A stretch of 64,000 bases of DNA from Pratylenchus scribneri (taxonomy: Eukaryota > Nematoda > Chromadorea > Rhabditida > Pratylenchidae), in contig JAQSEB010000100.1 of assembly GCA_030063045.1 (NCBI GenBank), positions 124,001 to 188,000 on the forward strand, read 5' to 3'. A program made the translations under genes and the position numbers. Positions 46,857 to 56,813 of this stretch are shown here, one piece after another. The notes beneath the pieces were generated by a model. The model saw nothing but the letters and a program-made list of their open reading frames with translations, searched no databases and was not told the DNA's origin. Positions within the stretch are counted from its first letter, which is position 1. Each line of letters opens with the position of its first letter.

Positions 46857-47615
46857 GGTACTTTCCCATTATATGGGGGGCAAAGTCATTATCTGGGGGG
46901 CAGGGTCATTATCTGGGGGGCAGGGTCAAAATCTGGGGGGCAGGGTCAAAATCTGTGGGGCAACGGGCAAGACCTATAATATATAATAGGATGATTAGGA
47001 ATATGATTTTGATGTAAAATGATGAAGAAGATGATGATGATGAAGAAGATGATGATGAAGAAGAAGATGATGATGATGAAGAATATGATGATGATGAAGA
47101 TGATGATGATGATGAAGAATATGATGATGAAGAAGAAGATGATGAAGATGAAGAAGAAGATGAAGAAGAAGATGATGATGATGAAGAATATGATGATGAT
47201 GAAGAAGAAGATGATGAAGATGAAGAAGAAGATGAAGAAGAAGATGATGATGATGATGAAGAAGATGATGAAAATGAAGATGATGATGATGATGACGAAG
47301 ATGATGATGATGATGACGAAGATGATGATGAAGAAGATGATGATGAAGAAGAAGATGATGAAGATGAGGAAGAAGATGAAGAAGAAGATGATGATGATGA
47401 AGATGACGAAGATGACGATGATGATGATGATGATGAAGATGATGATGAAGAAGAAGAAGTCGAAATCATCTTCCTAATCATCCTATTATATATTATAGGT
47501 CTTGCCCGTTGCCCCACAGATATTGACCCTGCCCCCCAGATTTTGACCCTGCCCCCCAGATAATGACCCTGCCCCCCAGATAATGACTTTGCCCCCCAGA
47601 TAATGGGAAAGTACC
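46857..47615. mobile_element. Inverted-repeat element enclosing a GAT/GAA microsatellite
   Basis: The 759-base element has inverted ends of about 130 bases starting GGTACTTTCCCATTATATGG, each built from four or five tandem 20-bp units (GGGGGGCAGGGTCATTATCT). Between them lies an uninterrupted tract of GAT, GAA and related triplets (47019-47460). Both sides are flanked by the octamer CTATTTTT (46849-46856 and 47616-47623), a target duplication as made by hAT-type transposition. Open frames of poly-Ser, poly-Asp or Met/Lys are microsatellite translations. No transposase is present, so it would be non-autonomous. Confidence 0.8.
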
Positions 47616-47623
47616 CTATTTTT

Positions 47624-48184
47624 AATTATTTAATTATTATTATTTATTCAATTCTTCACTATTTTGTATTTATTAAAATTGGAATAGTTCATTTGGCAAT
47701 TAATTTTTTTTTGTAAAATAAATTTTTTACCAAAAATTAAAGCAAAATTTACACAACAAAATAATTCAAAAAATACAATAAGTAGAAAGACATTCAAAAA
47801 GTAAAGAAAGACATTTGTTAAAGCATTCAAAATTATTCAAAAATAAAACAGAAAGACATTCAAAAAATAGAAAGAGGTAATCCTTCAGAGAATTGGGAGG
47901 TCCCGAATTTTTTTTTTAATTTTCAAAAATTGTTTTCTGGAGGTATTTTAGGGCGTAGAACACGAATCTGGCATCCATTTTGTCATATCTTACTATCTTG
48001 ATAAGATAATGCCGAACCTTTTCCATGAAAATACCAAGGAGGACCTAGGGAAATTTTCATTTCTTCTAAAATTAATATATTGGATTATTTTTCTGGAACA
48101 CAATTCTGAAGGATTGCCTAGAAGGACATATTTTGAGTGAAAGCATTAAAAAACAATTCATCGATCACAATAAAATCCATCCAT
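47624..48184. other. Gap between receptor-side element and acyltransferase 3' end
   Basis: AT-rich with short direct repeats of AAAGACATTCAAAAA at 47787-47860. No exon recognised; the 3' UTR of the acyltransferase should lie next to 48184. Confidence 0.5.
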
Positions 48185-51100
48185 TCACATGACTTTTGGC
48201 CCTGATTGTAGCATTGGCATCAATGCTCGCAAAAATGGGCGCACCCTTTGCCTTCCCAAATAGCTTATGTGATTGTTGTCAAAGAATAAAGCCAATTGGG
48301 TTTTCTCATCGTAGGCCAAACATTTGTTGGTTTCCACACTGCAAAATTGTTCGGCTAAATCATAGACCGTACATTTGGGACATTCCAATTGTTCCAGTCT
48401 TTGGAAGGACCAACGGTTCAATTCAAGATGTTCCTTTTTGTAGTAATATTTTGATCAATTTTCAATGGAATATTATATTTAATTTGGCAAAAAAATAATA
48501 CTAAGTCCAAAGAATTATAATGGTTTAAGTAAGGGTTTGTCCTACATTCCCAAACCATATACCTAAAATCGGATAGAGCTGGTCAAAACGCATTAAATGG
48601 CATATAATTTGTTATAGTGGTCAACAATTAAAGGGTATTAAACGCTTTAAACCCATTTTGGTTTGGTCAACAATTAAAGGGTATTAAACGGTTTAAACCC
48701 ATTTTGGTTTGGTCAACAATTAAAGGGTATTAAACGCTTTAAACCCATTTTGGTTTGGTCAACAATTAAAGGGTATTAAACGGTTTAAGCCCATTTTGGT
48801 TTAATGGTTCGAAACTAAGTTAGAATTTGGTTAAATCCAAGCCAAAATATAATCAAATGATGTCTTGAAGAGATCTATCAATTGAATATAGGATTTGTGG
48901 ATATAGAGGATTAACCATTAAACTGGTTTACTTTTATCGATAATTTAGTATTTTTCGGCAAATTATGTATTTTCTTTGAATACCCAACTCACATTATATG
49001 GAAGATGCAATTCATCCAATTTGGTGCCTTGCCAAAGGCGTTTAGCCAATTCCTTGGCAATTTCATATTTGAAGAGTAAATTTGGGGCGGGGAAGAAAAT
49101 TCGTTGGCCAACATGAGGTTCAATGGAGCGGAGGAATATGCGGAAAAGGCCAAGCAATTCGTCGTCCTTTGCGTTTTCGGCTGCAAATGGCAACTCTTGA
49201 AATGCGCCATACCATCTGAAATTGTCAAAAAAATATTATTTAATTTGTCGAAAAATATTGAAAAAGTCAAAAAGATTATACCCAATCAATAGATCTCATC
49301 ATTTAATTATATTTTGGCAATGGGTTTAACAACCAATTTGAACCATTAAACCAAAATGGGTTTTGAACCATTAAACCAAAATGGGTTTTAGAACCAAAAT
49401 GAGTTTTGAACCATTTTATGAATATAGAAAAACCCTTTGTTAAACCATTGTAATTATTTTAATATTTTTTCGGTAATACCAAATGGAGTTGGTGGGACTC
49501 ACCGAAAGGCGATGAAAAGTACATCCGGTTTGATTGTTTCTACTGCTTGTTTGATCAGTTGTGCATATGAAGAACATGCTTTAAACGGTAATTGATGGTT
49601 GGGTGTGACGAATGAAAGTCGTTCGGGTACAAAAAATGGAACACAACCTATTGGGAATTAGGTAGAAAATGGATGGAAAATATAGGGAAAAATGCCTGGC
49701 ACTGTGAACATTTGAAAGAGGGAAAATTGCTCGTGAAATTCGGCCTGTAATTCACGGGAAATCACATCGGCATGGCTATTCCCTATAAAAGTAAATTGCC
49801 ATTAGATTTTGCAATCAAACGTAATTCTATATTTGTGAACTCACCAATCAACAGCCACGATCCATTCCCAGTTCCCGCCATTTTCCTCTCATTCATTGCC
49901 TTTATGAAGTTTCTTTCCTCCGGGACCATTGCTTCGAATTTTCGGGTCCATTTGTCCGAATATTGTTCGCCCTCCAATATTTTGTAGCGATCATCGAATG
50001 TGGCACTTTGGATCAACTCATTCATGCGAATCTTTTCGTACAATGAAAGGGTAGAGGCCAAACGGGAATGACTTTCCGGCGTCTAATTTAAATAAATTAA
50101 TTGGATTTTACTGACATGAATGTGCTTCACACCTGCATATCATCAAGTATTAATTTGGTGAAATTCACATCCACCATCACGGTTCTCTCCCCCAATGAAC
50201 CATCGGTGTCTTTGGTCGTTGCGATTCGCTAAATTTTTCATCATTAAATTGGGGATTATATGGTTTCATGCTGGGAAGAGATTCCTAAATAAACAAAGGT
50301 GGAGTAAAAGTGGGGCGATTCTTAAAACAGTGCAAATGGGACCTAATTAAAATATGAAATTGGAATAAAATTGTTCATCCAAACATTTGTTTTTATTTCA
50401 CTCCAAAAATTGTTTTTTTTAAATAAGTTTCCTTTTCTCCAAACATTCTAAGTTTTGTGTTTTTACAAACATTCTAAGTTTTTATTTCTCCAAACATTTT
50501 ATTTGTTTTTTTTCCAAACATTCTATGTTTGTGTTTTTCGAAACATCTAAGTTTGTGTTTTTCCAAACATTCTAAGTTTGTGTTTTTCCAAACATTCTAA
50601 GTTTTGTGTTTTTCAAATCATTCTAAGTTTTGTGTTTTTCCAAACATTCTAAGTTTTGTGTTTTTCCAAACATTCTAAGTTTTGTGTTTTTCCAAACATT
50701 CTAAGTTTTGTGTTTTTCCAAACATTCTAAGTTTTGTGTTTTTCCAAACATTCTAAGTTTTGTGTTTTTCTAAACATTCTAAGTTTTGTGTTTTTCTAAA
50801 CATTCTAAGTTTGTGTTTTTCTAAACATTCTAAGTTTGTGTTTTTCCAAACATTCTAAGTTTTGTGTTATTCCAAACATTCTAAGTTTGTGTTTTTCCAA
50901 ACATTCTAAGTTTGTGTTTCTCCAAACATTCTAAGTTTTTTGTTTCTCCAAACATTCTAAGTTTGTGTTTTTCCAAACATTCTAAGTTTGTGTTTCTCCA
51001 AACATTGCGGAATTAAAATTGTTGGAATTATTTGTAGATTTTAATTAAATTAAATTAATAGAAAGCACACCTCAATTTGGCCAGAATAATAAGTGGGGAG

Positions 51101-54100
51101 GATGAGGAAGAAGCAAAATGTGTAGAAAAGGCCAATGATGAAGAAGACGGCACAAAAATTTGGCAACTTGCGAATGTGTGAATCAAGGAGACGATCGACG
51201 AGGAAGGCGAATAGGAAAGTGAGGAGAAAAGTGGCAAAACCAGCTGAAATTTTAAGATAATATTTAAATGTTGGAAAGCTAGGCTTACTTTGCAATGAAA
51301 ATGAGTCGATTGTGAAGAAATATTTGACGAACAAAATTGTTGGCCAATGCACCAAATACCAAATATAGGACAAATCGCCCAAATGAACAGAGGCAAAATT
51401 GGTCAAAATTGCAGGTGCCGGCCATTCTAGCGGATTTTGATGCAAGAAGATCATTGCGGCTGTCAACAAAACCACAAATGTGGATTGAAGCGATTGAAGG
51501 GGCAAAGACAAGGCCACAGGAAGGAGCAAAAGGGCCAAAAGGATGAGCACAAGGAAATGTGAGAGAATTTGTTGAAGCACTAAACGACGAAGATTCACAC
51601 GTTCCTTTAGGGTGGATGAAGCAGAGGAAGGTGAAGACAAGGATGGAATGGAACATTGATGATTGTTATTGTTGGCGAATTGGGGTTGTTTAGGGCAATC
51701 TGCTGGGAGGAATGTGTATGAATCTATGTTTTTGCTTTGGGTTGAATCAATTCTAACTAAGTTTTCACTCATTAAACCAAAATGGGTTTAAACCGTTTAA
51801 AACCCTTTAATTCTTGACCAAACCTTAACAAATTATATACCATTCAATGCGTCCATCTTGACCAGTTCTATCCAATTTTGGGTATATTTGGTTTGGGAAT
51901 TTAGGAAAACTCTTACTTAAACTAGTTTAATTATTCTTGCGTTATTTGCTCTTTATTTAGGTTTTTCGGTAAATTAAATAATTGTTGACCTGCCGGCGAT
52001 TGATGTGAAAAAACAAAGGGCCAAATGATGGCCTCCTTTTGTTGTCCATCCTTTTGCTCAGAATCGACCAGGAAGAAGACAAGCATTCCGGCAAGGAATT
52101 GCCAAATTCGACAAAAAACAAGGCCAAAAGCCAGCGTTCGATCCGAATGCCCAATGAATTGTTGGGCGGCCACGGAAAGAAGAAGAAGAAAACCACAAAG
52201 TGTAAAACGCCACCATCGACGGTTGATGGCCACCATGGAAAGCATCAAGAATGGGGCCATCAAGTAGAATTGCATTTCCACACCCAATGACCAGGTATGG
52301 AGGAATGGACGATAGGCAAACACCTGTTTTGGGATTAGATGGAATTTAGTGAATTTGAACTGAATTGATTGGATATTGGGTGAATCGTGAAGCAGAATAA
52401 TTGAGTACTGCTTGAAAAGCTGCATTGGTTTTTTACCCATAGCTCCCGTAAGGTTTTAGCTAAAATGGGACTGTGTGATATTCATTCGAAAGTCTAATCT
52501 CCCACATTTAATGGTATTATTACTTTTTGAATTTACGAAATTATCTGGAAAAAATTGAATTTACCCTAAAGAACTCTTTGTTCACATTCACAAATTTATA
52601 ATTCTAGGATAAAGTAAAAAATATAATAAGCAATTTGTAGAAGTATTTAGACCTTTCGAATGGTATATCACTTTCGTTGATTCACGATTGACTCATTAAA
52701 TAATTTGCTAAAATTTATTAAACAAATTAAGATTAAATACTTCGTGAAAATCAATAATTGTTTTTTCGCGCATAGATCGACGAGATTTTCGCCAATCTGT
52801 TTCTGTTGGGAAAATAATATACCTTTCGAATGGCCTAAATCTCCTCTATAAAAAATTCTTTTAAATTTTTTATGAATTTTGAATTTGAAAATAATTCTTT
52901 TTTCCTTTATTTACGCGAAGTTGTTTCAATTCTCACAATCAGCAACCAGCTTTTAACTTATTTAAAAGTTTAAAATACAAAATTTAAATAAAGCCAATTT
53001 ATATAAGAAATTCAGGCCTTTTGATAATAAGTATATTGCTTTGCTTTCCAAATTGGTTTTTGCCTCGTTGAACTAACTAAAGTGCCAAAAACCTTTGTAT
53101 TTTCTGTATACCCCCCTATTGAGAACTATTGAGGATGACAACTTGCCTCGGCGAAATAATCCTCACATTCGAACATTGCCTGCAAATTTGTGACAAATCC
53201 CAATGCCCAGAACATATCGCTTCGGGCCTTCTTGAAGTCAGAATCAAGAAAAATTGTTCGGGAAATACTTCAAAGAAATTGGAAATGTTAAATATATAGA
53301 AAAGAAGCAATCAAATTTTTCGCTGACCCAACTTGTTTCCAGCGCTTATAACTCATCAAGGATTGAATGAATTTTGATGAATTTAATATAAAATTAAAGA
53401 GCAGACTTTTGTCTATAAAATAATATTAATTTTATTTAATTTAATTCATAATTGATGATGTTGTAGTCAAAAAACCAAGGTAAATTTCGCTAATCCATCA
53501 TAAAGGTCATTTTAAATATTTTTTGAACATAACTTCATCATTTTTTACCTATTTAATAAATTTAATATAATTTGATAGCCAAAAGTCTACACTTTAATTT
53601 GATAACAAAATCATCAAAGATATTTCGGTCCATGATGAGTTATTATAAACAGAAACAAGTTGGACTGCCCCGAAATATAGTTTGCCTGGTTATGCCGCAA
53701 ATCAATGCCAAATAAACGGGCACAATTCGATGGATTCGGCGAGAATAAAAGTGCAGAATTTTGTCGCGCAGCTTGACCAATCGAAAGTCGGAACCAATGT
53801 TGGAAAGGCATTTGGCAATTAAATGGCCGGAAATGACGAAAAATCTTTTTGGAAAAGGGAAAATTTATTAGATACCCCCAAGTCTTTATTAATAAATAAT
53901 AATTCAAAAGGAATAGAACCAATTTTAAAAATTTTATTGTCAAATTGAAGAACAGACGTTTGGCTATCAAATGATATTAATTTTATTTAAATTGGTCCAA
54001 AATTGATGAAGTTATGCTCAAAAAACAATTTAAAATGATCTTTAATATGAAATAGAGAAATCATCATTTCACAATGAAATTTAAATAAAATTAATATCAT

Positions 54101-54329
54101 TTGATAGCCAAAAGTCTGCTCTTTAATTTGATAATAAAATCATCAAAATTGGTTCAGTCCTCGATGAGCTATTCTTAACGGCGACAAATTGGTCTGCTCT
54201 GTAATTAGAAAAAAAAACATACACATCGACGCCAAGGAATCCATTGGGAAAATGTAGAGGCCAAATATGGTAGAGCAAAACGGCCAAAATGGCCAAAGTA
54301 CGGAGGCCTTGGATGTCGGCTCGTTTCAT
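48185..54329 (-). CDS. Membrane O-acyltransferase, acyltransferase-3 plus SGNH domain (OAC type)
   Basis: Twelve exons on the minus strand: 54329-54223, 53844-53686, 53267-53147, 52323-51990, 51723-51289, 51243-51071, 50228-50133, 50082-49845, 49782-49696, 49647-49503, 49215-48993, 48433-48185; 2,367 bases, 788 residues. The N-terminal half is the acyltransferase-3 fold: MKRADIQGLRTLAIL, YH in TM1 (catalytic His), FPNGFLGVDVFFVISGHL, FYSRRIHRIVPVYLAL, FLHTWSLGVEMQFYL and LGDLSYIWYLVHWP across about ten membrane segments. The C-terminal half is an SGNH hydrolase-like module with WLLIGNSHADVI (nucleophile Ser) and FFDNNHIS (Asp-x-x-His). Such proteins move acyl groups onto extracellular or lumenal sugars or lipids; nematodes have many OAC paralogues. 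Three introns are GC-AG (donors GCAAAC at 53685, GCAAGT at 53146, GCATTT at 49695). The substrate cannot be inferred. Confidence 0.93.
48510..48965 (+). repeat. Family A element filling the last acyltransferase intron
   Basis: The left arm carries AGAGCTGGTCAAAACGCATT (48575) and the right arm GATGTCTTGAAGAGATCTAT (48859), with four 46-bp units between. The intron is 48434-48992. Near the ends, AATTTGCCGAAAAATAC (minus strand) is 24 bases from the donor and TTTTTTGCCAAATTAAAT about 40 from the acceptor. Confidence 0.85.
49235..49480 (-). repeat. Family A element (reduced) filling an acyltransferase intron
   Basis: The interior has a few copies of AACCATTAAACCAAAATGGG; the ends read TTTAATTTGTCGAAAAATAT at 49239 and AATATTTTTTCGGTAAT near 49460. 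The intron is 49216-49502, so the element reaches within about 25-30 bases of both splice sites. Confidence 0.75.
50430..51008 (+). repeat. 26-bp satellite in acyltransferase intron 6
   Basis: Head-to-tail units of about 25-26 bases, TTTTCCAAACATTCTAAGTT then TTGTGT. On the minus strand the unit is the 19-bp satellite of 1917-2796 with seven bases inserted (ACACAAAA, CTTAGAA, TGTTTGG). Confidence 0.92.
51775..51980 (-). repeat. Family A element with a single satellite unit, acyltransferase intron 4
   Basis: AAACCAAAATGGGTTTAAAC is followed by ACAAATTATATACCATTCAA and GTCCATCTTGACCAGTTCTA, that is, one unit and the conserved arm. The intron is only 266 bases (51724-51989); the end TTTAATTTACCGAAAAACC (minus strand) starts about 10 bases from the donor. 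Confidence 0.8.
52430..53090. repeat. Two family B copies in acyltransferase intron 3
   Basis: The first (52430-52700) begins TTTTTTACCCATAGCTCCCG; the second (52765-53090) begins TTTTTTCGCGCATAGATCGA and ends TCGTTGAACTAACTAAAGTG. Both are diverged from the family norm. The intron is 52324-53146. Confidence 0.6.
53335..53660. repeat. Family C foldback element filling acyltransferase intron 2
   Basis: From CCAGCGCTTATAACTCATCA to GATGAGTTATTATAAACAGA, inner arms ATTAAAGAGCAGACTTTTG and its complement. The intron is 53268-53685, 418 bases. Confidence 0.8.
53930..54195. repeat. Family C foldback element filling acyltransferase intron 1
   Basis: Inner arms GACGTTTGGCTATCAAATGA and TTGATAGCCAAAAGTCTGCT; the right end (CTCGATGAGCTATTCTTAAC) lies about 30 bases from the donor. 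The intron is 53845-54222. Confidence 0.75.
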
Positions 54330-55429
54330 TTTGGCGTGTTCTCAAATTGTGGATTTATATAGAAAATTTCCTAAATTTCATTATTCAAAAATTATATTCC
54401 TTCCTTTTGTTTTTATTTATTCAACATTTTTGTGTGCAAATTGAATTTAATTGAAAATTTCCTAAAATTCAGTATCCAAAAATTATAATTCTTCCTTTTG
54501 TTTTTACTTTTTATTCATCATTTTTTTTCGATATCATAAGTTAATTTTCCCATTTTTTTAATTTTTATAACTAATAGCCAATTTTGTTTTGCTATTCTCA
54601 TTAAAATAGTGATCATGGATTCTTAATAGAAAAGCCTTGTTTTGAAAATTTTTAAGGTTTAAAAATGTAAAAATATTAATTTTTTCCACCTCAGAGGGTC
54701 TCAAAAATTTATAAGGCCAATTCTAATAAAGCCCACTAATGTGGTTCTGAAAATTATAAGCCCATGGGCATCTAATAGGGATTTAGGATAAATTTTATTC
54801 CAATTTTCGGACTATTTCAATTTTGAAAAATGTATAAGGAAAATGATGGGAGACTGAAGAAGAATTAAATCAAATGAATGGGCCTCTCTCTTGAGAAATG
54901 TTCGAAAAATGGTCGCCTCTGCTGGTCAATCGGGCAATTCAAAAAGATGAGGAGGGAATTGAATTGAATTGAATTGGAAGAAGCCGAAGGGGGGATGCGC
55001 AATCGGCTGCCCAAACTGACCGCCTTTTGACCCCAAACCTTTTGGTTCGGGGTCCTTTTAAATGGTTTTTCCACATGAGTGAAAGGGACATCCTCCCCCC
55101 CCCCCCCCTCAGGCGATGTTTGACTATTCAGGGAAAAAGGGACATCCCCCGAGGGGAAATGTTGACCGAATGAGGATGGATGGCCGTTGCGCAATCAACG
55201 AAATCCAAATTGAAAAAACCAACCACCAAAACCCCAAAACCAATTCCCATTTGCCTCCTTAAATCGTCGCGCCACAACTTTCCCATCCTCAATTCCCCCC
55301 TAGGCGCTGAAAATGCGGCAACCGCAACTTTTGCCCTCATTCCCTCCAAACCCCTTTCCATTTTTTTTGGAAATGGCGCAAAATTGGATATCCCAAAAGG
55401 GGTAGGGAATAGGAAGACGAAAGTGAAAA

Positions 55430-56010
55430 CGAAATTAAAGTTTTTTGAGATTTGCGGAAATTGATGGTGCCCAATAATTTTTCATTTTTTATTCTAACAA
55501 ATAATGGTTTGAGATTTGCACCACAAAGAGTCGAGAATGAAAGAACCGTAATTTTTTTTATTTGTTGGTTTCACCCTCGTTCCTTTCCGCTTCTCCCTAT
55601 TTTTGTAGAATTTGTACAAATGGATATGGGAAATGGGCGAAGAGGATATAGAATATTTTTGATGGGCGAAAGTGAAAACGCCGATTGGATTTTTTGATTT
55701 ACGGAAGTTGGCGATGCCTAATAATTTTTTTGTTGGCTTATTTAAACAAATTATGGTTTGCGCCGAAGGACGCGAGAATTATGGCATTTTTTTTGAATTG
55801 CGCGCACAAAAATTGGATATGCGAAACCGGAAAGAAGAGGGGAAATGAAGGGCGAAAGTGAAAGCGATGCTCCGAGAATTGTGCCGATTTGAATTTTTTC
55901 TTATTAGGGAATTTACGGAAGTTGGCGGTGCCTAATAATTTTTGTTTGAACAAATTATTGTTTTCACCGAGGAAAATTGTGAATACCGGAAGTGAGTTTT
56001 ATTGGAATAT
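55430..56010 (+). repeat. Three diverged copies of a 210-250 bp unit
   Basis: The marker GGAAGTTGGCGGTGCCTAAT and its variants occur at about 55457, 55704 and 55916, each followed by ATAATTTTT, an AAACAAATTATGGTTT-like stretch and CCGA.GA...GAGAAT. Confidence 0.65.
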
Positions 56011-56409
56011 TCCAATTTTGGAAAGTGAAAATGTTGAATTCTTTGATTTATTGGGCATAAATGATGATCAAAAATGAAAAAAATAAATCAGCCATATAAC
56101 ATAAATATTAATAAAATATTCCAAACTTATAAAGGATAAAAAAAATTAATAAATTTCAGAGGAATTACTTATAAAAGGGAAAAATAGGGAATAATTTAGG
56201 TGGATGATAAAACATAGATTTGGTGGAGGAATTTTTATGATAATTTTTGTTGAACATTTCTTTGATTTGAGGGAATAATTTAGGTAGATTTGGAGGGAAA
56301 ATATGAATAAAAATTGTTGAACAATTTCTTTGATATTATAACATAATAAAGCTCTGGGGAATGGGGTAAATGACCAATTGAATACCGCCGATTGAGTACC
56401 TTTCTGCAG

Positions 56410-56715
56410 TTCATTTGGTCATAGCTCAACAAGGAACCAACCAAATTTGGGAAGGTGATAGGCCATTTGAAAGCCTAAAGTGTCCTCTAAAATGTGGCCT
56501 TAATTAAATTTTATAATATCCAAGAACCAAAAAATTTAAATGTCTTTAATTAAATAAACTCGTATTTTTAGAGGAAAAGCCGCTTATTTTAAAATTTTTC
56601 AATTTTCAAAAAATTATTTAAGCCACTTTTAAGAGGAGAGTTTGGGCTTTCAAATGGCATATTGCCTTTCAAAATTGGTTGATTCCTTGTTGAGATATGG
56701 CCAGAAGAACGGCAC
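56410..56715. repeat. Family B foldback element downstream of the transporter gene
   Basis: Left arm TTTGGTCATAGCTCAACAAG, right arm TTGTTGAGATATGGCCAGAA, inner arms CCTCTAAAATGTGGC and GCCACTTTTAAGAGGAGAGT. Confidence 0.75.
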
Positions 56716-56813
56716 AAGTACTCAATCGGCAGTATCAAATTGCCCAGTTTTGGTGATAAACAAAATTTTGAACAGACAAAAACAATGATAATTCCCAATT
56801 AACATATTTTTGT

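Larger units (their letters stand above)
54330..56813. other. Intergenic region between acyltransferase and transporter
   Basis: About 2.5 kb between two same-strand genes, too long to suggest an operon. 54330-54830 is AT-rich with a duplicated segment (TTCTTCCTTTTGTTTTTA near 54399 and 54490). 54960-55400 is less AT-rich and has a C run at 55097-55111. A three-copy repeat and a family B element follow. Small open frames at 55128-55464 have no recognisable domain. Confidence 0.55.

Noticed and set aside
46909..47517. Long open frame of about 200 residues, mostly Ser (other frames Asp or Met/Lys)
   Set aside because: It is the translation of the GAT/GAA microsatellite and its inverted flanks; no start context, splice structure or non-repetitive core.
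55128..55464. Overlapping open frames on both strands near 55.2 kb
   Set aside because: No domain, signal peptide, splice context or similarity that I can recognise; the region is locally less AT-rich, which lengthens frames by chance.
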